This document shows, piece by piece, positions 1 to 8,423 of a DNA stretch of 64,000 nt; position 1 is the first letter of the stretch; every line of letters begins with the position of its first letter. The notes beneath the pieces were generated by a model. That model saw only the letters and a program-made list of their open reading frames with translations, made no database searches and was not told where the DNA came from. This stretch comes from Clostridiaceae bacterium JG1575. GTDB taxonomy: Bacteria; Bacillota; Clostridia; Clostridiales; Clostridiaceae. The translations under genes and the position numbers were made by a program. The stretch is from the NCBI GenBank assembly GCA_002838815.1, contig LQGW01000052.1:186001-250000 (forward strand). The letters run 5' to 3'.

Positions 1-382
1 GGTCTCTTAGAAAAAAGAGCATGGTGATGCAGTAGACGAACCCGCCGGAGAAGAGGCCGATGACCTTCATTGTTTCCTTTTTTTGCATGAAATTGGTTAA
101 GATGCGCGGCGTATAATTGTTGAGGTAAATGCCCAGCACCGTCATGATGGTGGAAAAGCCAAAAGTGGTGATGGTCAAGAGCGCCCCGGCTAGGGTGGAG
201 AGGATGTTTTTGGAGAGCCGAAGGGTGGCCGTGAAGATTTCGGGAATGTAGTCGAAGCCTGGAAGAATCCGATAATCAATCAACAAGGTCGCAAGGGCCA
301 AAAGAATGGAAAAAAGGGCGTATTGGATGAGTTTGAGCCAGGGGATGTTTTCCCGAACCGTCAATAAGAGTCGCTGCCACAA
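1..382 (-). CDS. DUF2254 family membrane protein (N-terminal part, cut by window start)
   Basis: The minus strand is open from a TTG at 382 to the window edge, giving about 127 residues. A GGGAGG site lies 8 bases before the TTG. The protein has a hydrophobic segment near residues 12-32, then a stretch reading LSTLAGALLTITTFGFST and a TPRIL motif, then a further membrane segment starting GGFVYC. This order (two membrane segments, a conserved LST-G-T core, an SPRLL-like motif and a GTFVYC-like segment) is what is known of DUF2254 membrane proteins, whose function is unknown. The carboxy-terminal part lies outside the window. The TTG start is an inference from the ribosome site; no ATG fits as well. 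Confidence 0.7.
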   Translation of the reverse strand, partial: MWQRLLLTVRENIPWLKLIQYALFSILLALATLLIDYRILPGFDYIPEIFTATLRLSKNILSTLAGALLTITTFGFSTIMTVLGIYLNNYTPRILTNFMQKKETMKVIGLFSGGFVYCITMLFFLRD

Positions 383-524
383 AATAAAAACCTCCCTTGA
401 GTCTTGGGATTCGGAGCGATAAAAATGCGCCTTCTTTTATTTATGCTACAAAAGAACCGCAAAGATTGTCAATGCAGGGCCGTCTTGAGAAAAGACCCCT
501 GGCTCGGGCCAGCCCGGAGTTTTT

Positions 525-554
525 TTGATTCTTCGTTCCCCTTCATGGTATGAT
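525..554 (+). promoter_or_regulatory. Putative promoter of the methionine gamma-lyase-like gene
   Basis: TTGATT (525-530) and TATGAT (549-554) are separated by 18 bases, 55 bases before the ATG at 610. This is a reasonable sigma-A type match found by eye. Confidence 0.45.
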
Positions 555-609
555 GAGTACTTAATGAATGACCCCTGGGAGTGGGGGCAGTGAAACGATA
601 GGAGCAGCC

Positions 610-1893
610 ATGACGGATCAAACCAGACGCTTTTTACAAGAAAAATATCAGGTCAGTGAGGCGCTTTTGCGTCTGCACGACCAAGCCCTTGCGGATATTC
701 AAGGGGAAATTGCTTATTACGATGAGGTGCGGGAGTACAATCAATTAAAGGTCCTGCATGCCTTTCAAGAGGAGCGCATCAGCGAGTCGATGTTTGGGCT
801 GACCACAGGCTATGGCTATGGAGATTTGGGTCGGGAGAAGCTCGATGCCCTTTATGCGCGAGTATTTGGCGCAAACGCTGCGCTGGTGCGGCCGCATTTT
901 GTCAATGGAACCCACGCCATCAGCTGCGCGCTCTTTGGCAACTTGCGCCCGGGAGATACGCTTTTGACCGTGACGGGGCGTCCCTACGATACACTGCATC
1001 AAGTCATTGGGATCGGCGGCAAAAATCCGGCGGGATCCTTGAAGGATCTGGGGATCTTCTATCAGGAAATTGATCTTTTGGCGGGCGGCTTGGATTTTTC
1101 AGCCATTGCAACGGCGCTGGAGGATCCCAGCATCAAGATGGTGCATCTGCAGCGCTCCACGGGATATTCTTGGCGTCCATCTCTTTCCATTGCCACGCTG
1201 AGGGAGGGCATTGCCTACATCAAATCGCTGCGTAGTGATATCATTGTCTTTGTAGATAACTGTTATGGAGAATTCGTAGAAACGCTGGAGCCCACGCAGG
1301 TGGGCGCAGACCTCATGGCGGGGAGCCTCATCAAAAATCCCGGGGGAAGCATCGCCCCCACGGGAGGCTATATCGCCGGGCGTGAGGATTTGGTGGAGCA
1401 TGCTGCCTACCGTCTGACGGTTCCTGGCATCGGTGGGGAATGCGGGTCCACCTTCGGTGTAACGCGACTGATGTTTCAGGGCTTCTTCCTTTCGCCCCTC
1501 ATCACCATGGAAGCGGTGAAAAGTGCCGTTTTTGCAGCACGACTCATGGAGTGCGCTGGCTTTTGCGTTAAGCCTTCTTCGAAGGAAAAACGCACGGACA
1601 TTATTCAGGCCATCCGTTTTGGGGAAAAAGAGCCCCTCATCCGCTTTGTCAAAGGCATCCAGTATGGCGCTCCGGTGGATTCCTTCGTTTCCTGCGAACC
1701 CTGGGCCATGCCGGGCTATGAGGATCCGGTGATCATGGCTTCGGGCGCTTTCATCCAAGGATCCTCCATCGAACTCTCCTGCGATGCGCCCATTCGGGAG
1801 CCTTATATTGCCTACCTCCAGGGAGGCATCACCTTTGACCATGCCCGCATGGGCATCTTGACGGCCCTTGCCCAAGTCCTGGAAAAACAGTAA
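610..1893 (+). CDS. Methionine gamma-lyase family (aluminium-resistance/YnbB-like) PLP enzyme
   Basis: The 427-residue protein matches the PLP-dependent family annotated as methionine gamma-lyase family or aluminium resistance protein. Visible signatures are the TTGYGYGD segment near the start, the FVNGTHAI segment, FVDNCYGEF and the lysine in GSLIKNPGG, which by family knowledge holds the cofactor. Length is usual for the family, and the true substrate of most members is unproven. The ATG at 610 is preferred over an in-frame start at 568 because AGGAG lies just before it. In many Firmicutes this gene sits close to lexA, as here. A small membrane protein gene follows 26 bases downstream and is probably co-transcribed. 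Confidence 0.85.
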   Translation: MTDQTRRFLQEKYQVSEALLRLHDQALADIQGEIAYYDEVREYNQLKVLHAFQEERISESMFGLTTGYGYGDLGREKLDALYARVFGANAALVRPHFVNGTHAISCALFGNLRPGDTLLTVTGRPYDTLHQVIGIGGKNPAGSLKDLGIFYQEIDLLAGGLDFSAIATALEDPSIKMVHLQRSTGYSWRPSLSIATLREGIAYIKSLRSDIIVFVDNCYGEFVETLEPTQVGADLMAGSLIKNPGGSIAPTGGYIAGREDLVEHAAYRLTVPGIGGECGSTFGVTRLMFQGFFLSPLITMEAVKSAVFAARLMECAGFCVKPSSKEKRTDIIQAIRFGEKEPLIRFVKGIQYGAPVDSFVSCEPWAMPGYEDPVIMASGAFIQGSSIELSCDAPIREPYIAYLQGGITFDHARMGILTALAQVLEKQ

Positions 1894-1919
1894 ACGTCAA
1901 AAAAGGAGGCCTGTGCCTG

Positions 1920-2456
1920 ATGAAACGCTGGATGATGAAATCTAAATCCGCTTTTATATTATTTGCAGCGAGCGTCGCGAACCTACTCTTTGCAGGGCAC
2001 CTTTTGCAGGATGCGTTGGGTCGTTTGGCCCAACGCAAACGCTTTTTCATTTTCGATGAACTTTGGGGGGGCACCCCGAAATTCATTCCGGCTTTGTTGG
2101 CGTTCTCTATGATCTGGGCCTCGCTTCGCATGCTGCGCCATCGCACCAACGGGGGGCTCCTTCATGCTTATATTAATGCCTTTCTTTTTCTGTTGTTTTA
2201 TACGCCGTCGGTTTTCTATTCAGGATCCTCGGAAGGGTACCCCGTTTGGTGGCTGATTTTCCAGTTTGCCATGATGCTGGTGTTGATTTTCCTTTTATAC
2301 ATCACAAGAGAGCCCGTGCTGGAGCTTATGGATTCGCGACCCGATTACACTCGCGGAGTGCAGCAGTACGTACCTGAGGACCGTCCGTTACATCCGTTGC
2401 CCAACAGCCCCAAACCGAACTTTTCGTTTAAAGGCAATGAGCGAACCAAGGGATAA
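1920..2456 (+). CDS. Small membrane protein of unknown function
   Basis: I do not recognise this 178-residue protein. It has four hydrophobic stretches, roughly residues 9-28, 55-72, 83-104 and 111-130, and a polar carboxy-terminal tail of about 45 residues rich in proline and charged residues. An AGGAGG site at 1904-1909 supports the ATG. It follows the PLP enzyme gene by 26 bases and ends at a hairpin shared with the convergent lexA, so it is probably the second gene of a two-gene operon. No motif points to a function. Confidence 0.6.
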   Translation: MKRWMMKSKSAFILFAASVANLLFAGHLLQDALGRLAQRKRFFIFDELWGGTPKFIPALLAFSMIWASLRMLRHRTNGGLLHAYINAFLFLLFYTPSVFYSGSSEGYPVWWLIFQFAMMLVLIFLLYITREPVLELMDSRPDYTRGVQQYVPEDRPLHPLPNSPKPNFSFKGNERTKG

Positions 2457-2459
2457 TAA

Positions 2460-2496
2460 AAAGCCGCAAGACCTATATAAAGGCGCTTGCGGCTTT
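2460..2496. terminator. Terminator between the membrane protein gene and lexA
   Basis: An 11-base perfect stem (AAAGCCGCAAG at 2460-2470, its complement at 2486-2496) is followed on the minus strand by a T-rich run. It is strongest for lexA and probably serves both convergent genes. Confidence 0.8.
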
Positions 2497-2513
2497 GGTA
2501 TGTCCAAAAGGGA

Positions 2514-3119
2514 TTAGCGGTATTTTCGATAGATGCCCACAAGGCGTCCCAAAATACGGCAGTCGGGAACCAAAATTGGATCCATGGTGTCGTTCTCGGG
2601 CTGTAGGCGGATGTGGGTGCGTTCTTTGTAGAAGGTCTTTAGTGTGGCTTCCTCTTCAATGAGCACCACGGCGATTTCTCCATTGGCGCAGGCGTCTGCG
2701 CGCTCAATAATGGCCAGATCCCCGTCATGGATCCCGGCATTGATCATGGATTCTCCTGTGACCTTCAAAATGAAGAGGTCGTGATCGTGCTTAACAAAAT
2801 GCAGGGGCATGAGGAAATGATCCTCGATGTTCTCCTTGGCTAGGATCGGAGCTCCCGCGCTGATCCGTCCCAGGACGGGAATTTGAATCATTTCCGGGCG
2901 ATCGTTGAGCTCCGGGATTTCCAAGGCGCGGGGCTTCGTGGGGTCCCGGCGAATGAGGCCTTGCTTTTCTAAATTTTGCAGGTGATTTTGCACCGAGGAC
3001 GTGGACCGAAGATCCACGGCATCGCAAATTTCACGAACCGAAGGGGGGTACCCTTTGGATTCGGTATAAGTCAGAAGAAACTGATACACTTCGCGTTGTT
3101 TCACGCCTTTTCCGGACAT
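2514..3119 (-). CDS. lexA: SOS repressor LexA
   Basis: This 201-residue protein represses DNA-damage genes and cleaves itself when bound to RecA filaments. The amino-terminal winged helix (about residues 1-65) includes the conserved PPSVREI and STSSVQNHL segments. The latent S24 peptidase domain has the Ala-Gly cleavage site in GRISAGAP, the catalytic serine in TGESM and the lysine in TLKTFY. The ATG at 3119 follows a GAGGTG site. A longer in-frame start at 3173 is rejected because it adds residues absent from the family. An SOS-like operator overlaps its promoter, as expected for autoregulation. Confidence 0.97.
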   Translation of the reverse strand: MSGKGVKQREVYQFLLTYTESKGYPPSVREICDAVDLRSTSSVQNHLQNLEKQGLIRRDPTKPRALEIPELNDRPEMIQIPVLGRISAGAPILAKENIEDHFLMPLHFVKHDHDLFILKVTGESMINAGIHDGDLAIIERADACANGEIAVVLIEEEATLKTFYKERTHIRLQPENDTMDPILVPDCRILGRLVGIYRKYR

Positions 3120-3149
3120 GGGAACACCTCGCTTCCATTGATACTTCCT

Positions 3150-3177
3150 ATTGTAGCATAGGCAGGAGGGCAAGCAA
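3150..3177 (-). promoter_or_regulatory. lexA promoter
   Basis: On the minus strand TTGCTT (3177-3172) and TACAAT (3155-3150) are 16 bases apart, about 30 bases upstream of the lexA ATG. The LexA operator overlaps the -35 element. Confidence 0.6.
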
Positions 3178-3188
3178 ACACCTGTTCA
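3175..3188 (-). promoter_or_regulatory. SOS (LexA) box upstream of lexA
   Basis: The minus strand reads TGAACAGGTGTTTG. It matches the Gram-positive consensus CGAACRNRYGTTYC at 12 of 14 positions (both outer bases differ). It overlaps the lexA -35 element, which suggests autorepression. Confidence 0.7.
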
Positions 3189-3313
3189 AAAAATACGTTC
3201 GTTTTTTTGAGGCTGGGTGCGCCTTCGCGCGTTGGATTCCCTAAAACCTCAAGACTCAGGGCCCGGCTCAGGGACTTCTCATTGTTGCGATCGTCCCTTG
3301 ATGGGATCCGCTC

Positions 3314-3342
3314 TTGGAAAGCGGGGCAACTAAACGTATAAT
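3314..3342 (+). promoter_or_regulatory. deoD promoter
   Basis: TTGGAA (3314-3319) and TATAAT (3337-3342) are 17 bases apart, 68 bases before the deoD ATG. Confidence 0.65.
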
Positions 3343-3410
3343 AGAAGAAACAAAAGCAAAGCGGTAGGGTTTAGACCTTTTCGGGTTGATTCCCCCGCCA
3401 AGGAGGGTTT

Positions 3411-4127
3411 ATGTCCATTCATATCGGAGCCAAGCCAGGCGCCATCGCAAAAACTATTTTACTGCCCGGAGATCCGCTGCGGGCGAAATTCATCGCAGAA
3501 ACCTTTTTGGAGAATCCCGTGCAATACAATGAAGTCCGCGGCATGTTGGGCTACACGGGTACCTATCAGGGCATTCCCGTCTCCGTTCAAGGTACGGGCA
3601 TGGGCATTCCCTCTCACTGCATTTACGTCCATGAGCTGATCCACGATTTTGGGGTGAAAAACCTCATTCGGGTGGGATCGGGCGGCGCCATGGTTCCAGG
3701 AGTTGAATTGCGGGATGTGGTTTTGGCGTCTTCGGCATCCACCACCAACGGATTCAACAAGAACCGCTTCCGTGGGCTGGATTTTGCCCCTACGGCTGAT
3801 TTCACTTTGCTGAGCACGGCCTATCAAAAAGCTCTGGAGCTTGGCATGACGCCCAAGGTCGGCAACGTCTTGTCTTCGGATATATTCTATGACGAAACCA
3901 ACGCCCATGAGCTTTTTGCCAAAGCGGGAACGCTCTGCGTGGAGATGGAAGCTGCCGGACTCTACACCGAAGCGGCGATGGCGAATGTGCGCGCGCTGGC
4001 TATTTTGACCATTTCCGATTCTTTGGTGACGGGAGAGGCCACCTCCAGTGAGGAACGTCAAAAGACCTTTACGGATATGATGAAAATCGCCTTGGAGACC
4101 GCTCGTACTTTAAACGATCTGCCCTAA
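3411..4127 (+). CDS. deoD: Purine-nucleoside phosphorylase, DeoD type
   Basis: This 238-residue cytoplasmic enzyme splits purine (deoxy)nucleosides with phosphate into base and (deoxy)ribose-1-phosphate for purine salvage. Family marks are the phosphate-binding [15 protein letters not shown], the nucleoside-site VEMEAAGLY and the catalytic aspartate in TISDSL. Length is normal for the hexameric DeoD family. An AGGAGG site precedes the ATG and a promoter lies upstream. It appears to be a single-gene unit closed by a hairpin at 4158-4210. Confidence 0.96.
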   Translation: MSIHIGAKPGAIAKTILLPGDPLRAKFIAETFLENPVQYNEVRGMLGYTGTYQGIPVSVQGTGMGIPSHCIYVHELIHDFGVKNLIRVGSGGAMVPGVELRDVVLASSASTTNGFNKNRFRGLDFAPTADFTLLSTAYQKALELGMTPKVGNVLSSDIFYDETNAHELFAKAGTLCVEMEAAGLYTEAAMANVRALAILTISDSLVTGEATSSEERQKTFTDMMKIALETARTLNDLP

Positions 4128-4157
4128 CCCCAAACCCACCCCCCGAGCGCATCAACG

Positions 4158-4210
4158 AACCACGCCCGAACGCTTTCCTTCATAGGAGCGGCTTCGGGCG
4201 TGGTTTGTTT
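4158..4210 (+). terminator. deoD terminator
   Basis: A 13-base perfect stem (4158-4170 with 4193-4205) is followed by TGTTTT. It lies about 30 bases after the deoD stop and in front of the convergent recombinase gene. Confidence 0.8.
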
Positions 4211-4271
4211 TGGGGCGTCTTGAAAAGGCCTCAAGATTGGGCGAAGGGCGCTGCATTCAAGAGGGACGTTT

Positions 4272-5324
4272 CTATTTTTTAGAGGGTTCTTTGTCCAAAG
4301 ATTCCGTGTCCTTGGGCGAAAGGGGCGCCCAACGATCGATGTCGTTGAGGGGGTTTGCAGAGACTGATTCGCGCAACCGCTCGTTGTCCACGTGGGTATA
4401 GATCTGCGTTGTGGAGAGGTTCTCATGGCCAAGGATGGCCTGGAGGGAGCGGATGTCCACGTTGCCGTGTTTGTACATCAAAGTAGCGGCCGTATGGCGT
4501 AGCTTATGGGGGGTATACTGCTCAGCAGAGATTCCTGCATGTTGAATGTGCTTTTTCACCAATCGCTCCACAGTACGCTTGCTGATGGGGCGTTTGTGAC
4601 TGGAGAGAAAAAGATATTCTTTATAGGCTTCGGGCACTTCCTCTAAATCCATGTGGGTCAGATGATCCTCAATGGCGGCTAAGCATGCGGCATTGAGGTA
4701 CACGGTGCGCTCTTTGTTGCCTTTGCCAATGATCCGCATGGTGTCTTCCCGGAGCATGGGCCGACGGATGCTGATCAGTTCAGAGATTCGCAAGCCGCAG
4801 TTGAGAAAAAGGGTCAGCATACAGTAATCCCTGCGAAAATCCGGATGGGTGCGGTCCATGGACTGCAACAAACGTACGGATTCATCCAAGCTCAGATAGA
4901 TGGGGTTGCGTTTGCGGATGCGTGGGGATTCTAAGTCTCCAGTGGGGTCCATGGGCAAAATGCGCGCTTTTCCATGCAAAAACTTGAAAAAGGTTTTCAA
5001 AGAGGCCACCTTTCGAGCACGGGCGGGCGCTGAGTTTTCTCGCATCTCTTCCACATAGGAAAGATACGCATAGAGGTGATTCAAGGTAATTTCCTGCAAA
5101 AAGGCATCATCAATCTGGTCGATGGGAATCTCCTCAAAGGGAATGCTCGAGGGTACCTTGCCTAGGTGCACCTGCATATACCTAAGAAAAAGGGTGAGGT
5201 CATAGGTGTAAGCGGCCACAGTGGCTGGACTCTTCCCTTTAATCGTTTGAAGATAGCTTCTAAATTCCGCCATCCGAGGCGGAAGAAGAGGGGCTTTTTC
5301 TTGAGGGGGACTGTATTTGGCCAT
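4272..5324 (-). CDS. Tyrosine recombinase of the XerC/XerD type
   Basis: The 350-residue protein has an amino-terminal SAM-like core-binding domain (about residues 15-125) and a carboxy-terminal catalytic domain. The catalytic residues are visible: Arg in GLRISEL, Lys in GKGNKER, His and Arg in HKLRHT, His in LGHENL and the nucleophilic Tyr in QIYTHV. It is about 50 residues longer than typical XerC/D, with acidic extras in the linker and a charged tail. It may be the chromosome dimer-resolution enzyme or a related integrase. No att sites or phage genes are nearby. The ATG follows AGGAGA. Confidence 0.9.
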   Translation of the reverse strand: MAKYSPPQEKAPLLPPRMAEFRSYLQTIKGKSPATVAAYTYDLTLFLRYMQVHLGKVPSSIPFEEIPIDQIDDAFLQEITLNHLYAYLSYVEEMRENSAPARARKVASLKTFFKFLHGKARILPMDPTGDLESPRIRKRNPIYLSLDESVRLLQSMDRTHPDFRRDYCMLTLFLNCGLRISELISIRRPMLREDTMRIIGKGNKERTVYLNAACLAAIEDHLTHMDLEEVPEAYKEYLFLSSHKRPISKRTVERLVKKHIQHAGISAEQYTPHKLRHTAATLMYKHGNVDIRSLQAILGHENLSTTQIYTHVDNERLRESVSANPLNDIDRWAPLSPKDTESLDKEPSKK

Positions 5325-6368
5325 GGAATATCTCCTTACTCTTTGGTTCTATGATCGAAAGCGTTGGCGTAAATGGGGGACTTTGACGATGGGTGATTTG
5401 CCCTGAACCCACTACTTCTACCTTATCATGGAGGGCGGGCGACCGACATTGGATCGATTCATCCCCAGATCCTTTTTAGGAATGGTTTTGTTGCAACCAA
5501 GTTTTTTCATCAGGCATCGTCACAGGTGCACAAGGCGTCCTTTTAAGGTGATTCCTCGAGGATTGAATCTTTCGTACTCTTTGATTGACCCGATGCTGAG
5601 GGAATCATTCTCTAGAGCCTTTGAAGGCGACCGTTCCTTCTTCTCATTCATTTTATAAAGATCCATGAGCGAGACTGATAAAAATAATGGAGGAGTATCG
5701 CCGGGCCGCTGTACCCATCAGCTGGCGTCAAAAAATCCCTGAAGTCCGCTCTATCTTATTATAGATCCTTGCAAACCAAAAAGGATGCCATGGGAAGAAT
5801 CAAGGAGTGGAACGGGCGAGGCCGTGCGAATCGATTGGACCAAAGATCCGAAAGGGGATAAGAGCACCTTTCGCTGTATCTAGGGGGCTTTCCATTGTTT
5901 GAAATAGGCGGCCTTGTCTGAGGGGCTCTTAGGGGTCCCCCTAATCTTCTTACTCAGGGAAAGGCTTCTCCCGAGGGATCTTTTGGTGGGGGCGTTCACA
6001 TTCATCGCCTAGGTTCCCCCAGTGACGCATCGTTACCATATCCCAACGAAAAGGGTTCGAAAGACCGCATGTACCTACGATCTCTTCCCTCCCTTTTCTT
6101 GGAGTTTCTTTTTTCTTTACCGATCAAATTCTACGTTGCAGATACGGGTTCACCAATTCGGATTAGGGCTGCCGCTTTATGAATGGAACCGGAGGAATGG
6201 ATGAGTGAATTCTTTGATGAAGAAAGCATTGGAATAGGGCTCCCCAAACCAATACTGACGACGCCATGGGGTTCATGCAGTGTCTTCCTTCCCCCGCCTT
6301 TTATTTGAGTCTAGACCGAAGGGGGGATGAAGTTTTGGTACAATGAAAGCAAAAACGGAGGTTTTTTC
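5325..6368. other. Gene-free segment, about 1 kb
   Basis: All frames on both strands are broken by stops. The two short open frames (5428-5658 and 6022-6204) lack ribosome sites and protein-like composition. The base composition looks less biased than in the flanking genes. It may be decayed coding sequence, but I could not identify a parent gene. Confidence 0.5.
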
Positions 6369-7496
6369 ATGGGCATCGGTCGAAGGACTTTGGAGCTTTT
6401 GGATCCCACCCCGCGTAGTTTCTATGAAAAGAAAGATCCGCGCATCATTCCATTGAGCTTTTTTTATCCTACCCCTGGAGCCACGAAAGGGCATTATGCC
6501 GATCTTTACGCGCCTCGCCAGGATCTTTTGCGATTTATTTACCCTAAAGCGGCTCCCGAATCCTTGGAGGAGCTTCCCGCCCGTTTCCAAAACAATGCGC
6601 CCTTAATCAACCGCGCGCGGCCCTTAGTCGTTTTTTCCCACGGGCTGATGGCGGACCGAGACTTTTACCTTTTTTTGATTGAGCCCCTCGTGGAGGCGGG
6701 CTTTCACGTGCTTTGCACCGGACATCTTTATGATACGGATTGGACGCTTTTGCCCTCAGGTCCCTTAGTTCCTATGAAGGAGGGGCTCTTAGCCGAGGCA
6801 TCTTTGCCCCAGCGCCAGCAACAAATTGCCGCTCGGGTGCTGGATCTTCGTTTTGTATTGGATCATTTGCCTGAAGTCTTTGCCAGGATGGGCCTGGGGG
6901 AGGATTCGTTGCCTGAATCCATCTTTTTGTGTGGGCATTCTCTTGGCGCCATGACGGCGCTTGGGGCCATGGATCATCCGCGGGTCCAAGCTGGGGCGCT
7001 GCTGGACGGCGCTTTTAGGTATCTTCAGCCCGAGAACCTCCCTGTTTTACAAAAACCTTTATTAAATCTTCGCCGAGACGGCATTTCCTATGCCCAGCGT
7101 CTGCAAAAAGCCATCGAGAGGAGCCAAAGAAAAAGCCCTGAAGCCTTTCGCCGCAGCGTGTGGCACGCCCATGAAGAGGGGATGAAAGAGAGGGAATACA
7201 GCAAACGATTGAAGGAGCGTTTTTGCGTTGATCCGCGCTTTTTCTTGAGCCTCAGGGCCAGCGTCCATATGAGCTTTTGCGATTGGTTCCTCCTTTATCC
7301 TCAAGAGTGGACGGAAATGCAGCGCAGCGTCGCTGAAATTCATGAAGAAATCGTCACATTGGTCGGTGGCTTTTTTCTTGCTTGTTTGCACCAGAGATGG
7401 GCGGATTATTTTGAATTGGTGAATAAAAATACATCTTTTGCTTCGCGATTGGAAGAGGGATCAGGCCAAATGGTTGAAAGAGGCCACAAAACTTAA
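6369..7496 (+). CDS. Alpha/beta hydrolase, PAF-acetylhydrolase-like
   Basis: The 375-residue protein has an alpha/beta hydrolase fold. The oxyanion-side motif is VVFSHGL and the nucleophile elbow is GHSLGA, followed by DGAF, which may carry an acid residue. The arrangement, including an RVLDLRFVLD helix before the nucleophile, resembles platelet-activating-factor acetylhydrolase and related plant chlorophyllase-like esterases. No signal peptide is present, so it is likely cytoplasmic. The ATG at 6369 is chosen because GGAGG lies 7 bases upstream. The substrate is unknown. Confidence 0.75.
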   Translation: MGIGRRTLELLDPTPRSFYEKKDPRIIPLSFFYPTPGATKGHYADLYAPRQDLLRFIYPKAAPESLEELPARFQNNAPLINRARPLVVFSHGLMADRDFYLFLIEPLVEAGFHVLCTGHLYDTDWTLLPSGPLVPMKEGLLAEASLPQRQQQIAARVLDLRFVLDHLPEVFARMGLGEDSLPESIFLCGHSLGAMTALGAMDHPRVQAGALLDGAFRYLQPENLPVLQKPLLNLRRDGISYAQRLQKAIERSQRKSPEAFRRSVWHAHEEGMKEREYSKRLKERFCVDPRFFLSLRASVHMSFCDWFLLYPQEWTEMQRSVAEIHEEIVTLVGGFFLACLHQRWADYFELVNKNTSFASRLEEGSGQMVERGHKT

Positions 7497-7507
7497 TCTT
7501 TGGTTCA

Positions 7508-7536
7508 TTGGTGCAAAACCCTATTTTTGGTATAAT
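7508..7536 (+). promoter_or_regulatory. Promoter of the tandem P-II gene
   Basis: TTGGTG (7508-7513) and TATAAT (7531-7536) are 17 bases apart, 64 bases before the ATG at 7601. Confidence 0.6.
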
Positions 7537-7600
7537 GAGGCCAATGACTTCCAAGAAAATATAAATCAATGGATCAAATGAACGAAAGGGGTGTATTGCG

Positions 7601-8242
7601 ATGCCAACCAACATCGAAATGGATCACATCACCATCATTGTGCCGCAGGGAAAAGGCGAAGACGTCTTGCGAACGGCCAAGCAGAAGGGGATCCCAAATG
7701 GGACCGTGAGTCAAGGATACGGTACCGCCAACGAGCAACAAATGAAAGAGTCCGAAGCCCATGGATTGGTGCGGGACATTGTCTCCATCGTCGCTGCCAC
7801 AGACATGGCGGAGATCTTTCTTAAAAAGATTGCCGAAGAATTAGGGCTTGGCAAACCCGGGCACGGAATTGCGTATGCAGTGAACGTCAACGACCTTTAT
7901 ACTGAGCGCCTAGAGAATATGGACGATGCGTCCCGCAATGAGTCCGAGGTGCAGGTCATCACTTCCATCATCCGGCACGGCCACTCTGAGAGCATCATGG
8001 ATGCGGCTCGCTCCGCTGGAGCTCGAGGCGGTACGCTCTTGCGGGATAAGGCCGGTATGGATCCTGAATCCAGTCTCTTTTCCAAGGGAACCGAAGGGGA
8101 CGACGAGATCGTTCTGATCATCAGCCGCAAAGAGACGGTGAAACCCATCATGGAGGCCATTCGGGAACGGTCGGGCATGGATGCCAAAACGGGCGTGATG
8201 TACGTGCAGGATGCGCATTTCGTATATGGCTTGAAAAAGTAG
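7601..8242 (+). CDS. P-II family protein with two P-II-like domains
   Basis: The 213-residue protein contains two copies of a P-II-like ferredoxin fold. The first runs from DHITIIVPQGKGEDVL to about residue 100, and the second from VQVITSIIRHGHSESIMDAA to the end. The second keeps an AARSAGARGGTLLR segment that corresponds to the region before the T-loop in GlnB/GlnK. The canonical T-loop uridylylation tyrosine is not obvious. Single-domain P-II proteins sense ATP/ADP and 2-oxoglutarate. The ligand of this double form is unknown. It stands alone with its own promoter and terminator, with no ammonium transporter nearby. Confidence 0.8.
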   Translation: MPTNIEMDHITIIVPQGKGEDVLRTAKQKGIPNGTVSQGYGTANEQQMKESEAHGLVRDIVSIVAATDMAEIFLKKIAEELGLGKPGHGIAYAVNVNDLYTERLENMDDASRNESEVQVITSIIRHGHSESIMDAARSAGARGGTLLRDKAGMDPESSLFSKGTEGDDEIVLIISRKETVKPIMEAIRERSGMDAKTGVMYVQDAHFVYGLKK

Positions 8243-8264
8243 CGGACGATCCCAAACGAATCAT

Positions 8265-8316
8265 AAAAAAAACAGGGATAAGGGGCCTTCGGGCTCCTTT
8301 TTCTCTGTTTTTTTTC
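8265..8316 (+). terminator. Terminator of the tandem P-II gene
   Basis: A run of A, a GC-rich hairpin (AAACAGGGATAAGGGGCC pairing with the GGCTCC...TCTGTTT side) and a run of eight or more T form a standard intrinsic terminator just after the stop. Confidence 0.8.
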
Positions 8317-8369
8317 AGTAAAATATCGTTCGAGCTCCAAAGGCATCTTGTGGGACGGGGCAAATATGG

Positions 8370-8396
8370 TAAAATGAGATATCGAACAAATGTTCT
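8370..8396 (+). promoter_or_regulatory. SOS box and -10 element upstream of uvrX
   Basis: TAAAAT at 8370-8375 can act as a -10 element. Directly after it, CGAACAAATGTTCT (8383-8396) matches the Gram-positive LexA consensus at 13 of 14 positions. An operator just downstream of the -10 element would block transcription until LexA is cleaved. Confidence 0.85.
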
Positions 8397-8423
8397 TATT
8401 TAGTGGTCGAGGAGGAGAGGACA

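Noticed and set aside
480-527. Hairpin with T-tract before the first plus-strand gene
   Set aside because: A CTGGC/GCCAG stem and T-run are present, but no plus-strand gene ends upstream and the T-run overlaps the inferred -35 element.
1099-1875. 258-residue open frame on the minus strand
   Set aside because: It lies fully inside the methionine gamma-lyase-like gene on the other strand, has no ribosome site and does not resemble any family.
4272-5324. Integrase of a mobile element
   Set aside because: The gene is a tyrosine recombinase but no att repeats, phage or plasmid genes flank it, so a chromosomal Xer-type role is at least as likely.
5428-5658. 76-residue open frame
   Set aside because: No ribosome site, no neighbouring gene context and no recognisable composition.
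6022-6204. 60-residue open frame
   Set aside because: No ribosome site and low-complexity content; likely chance.
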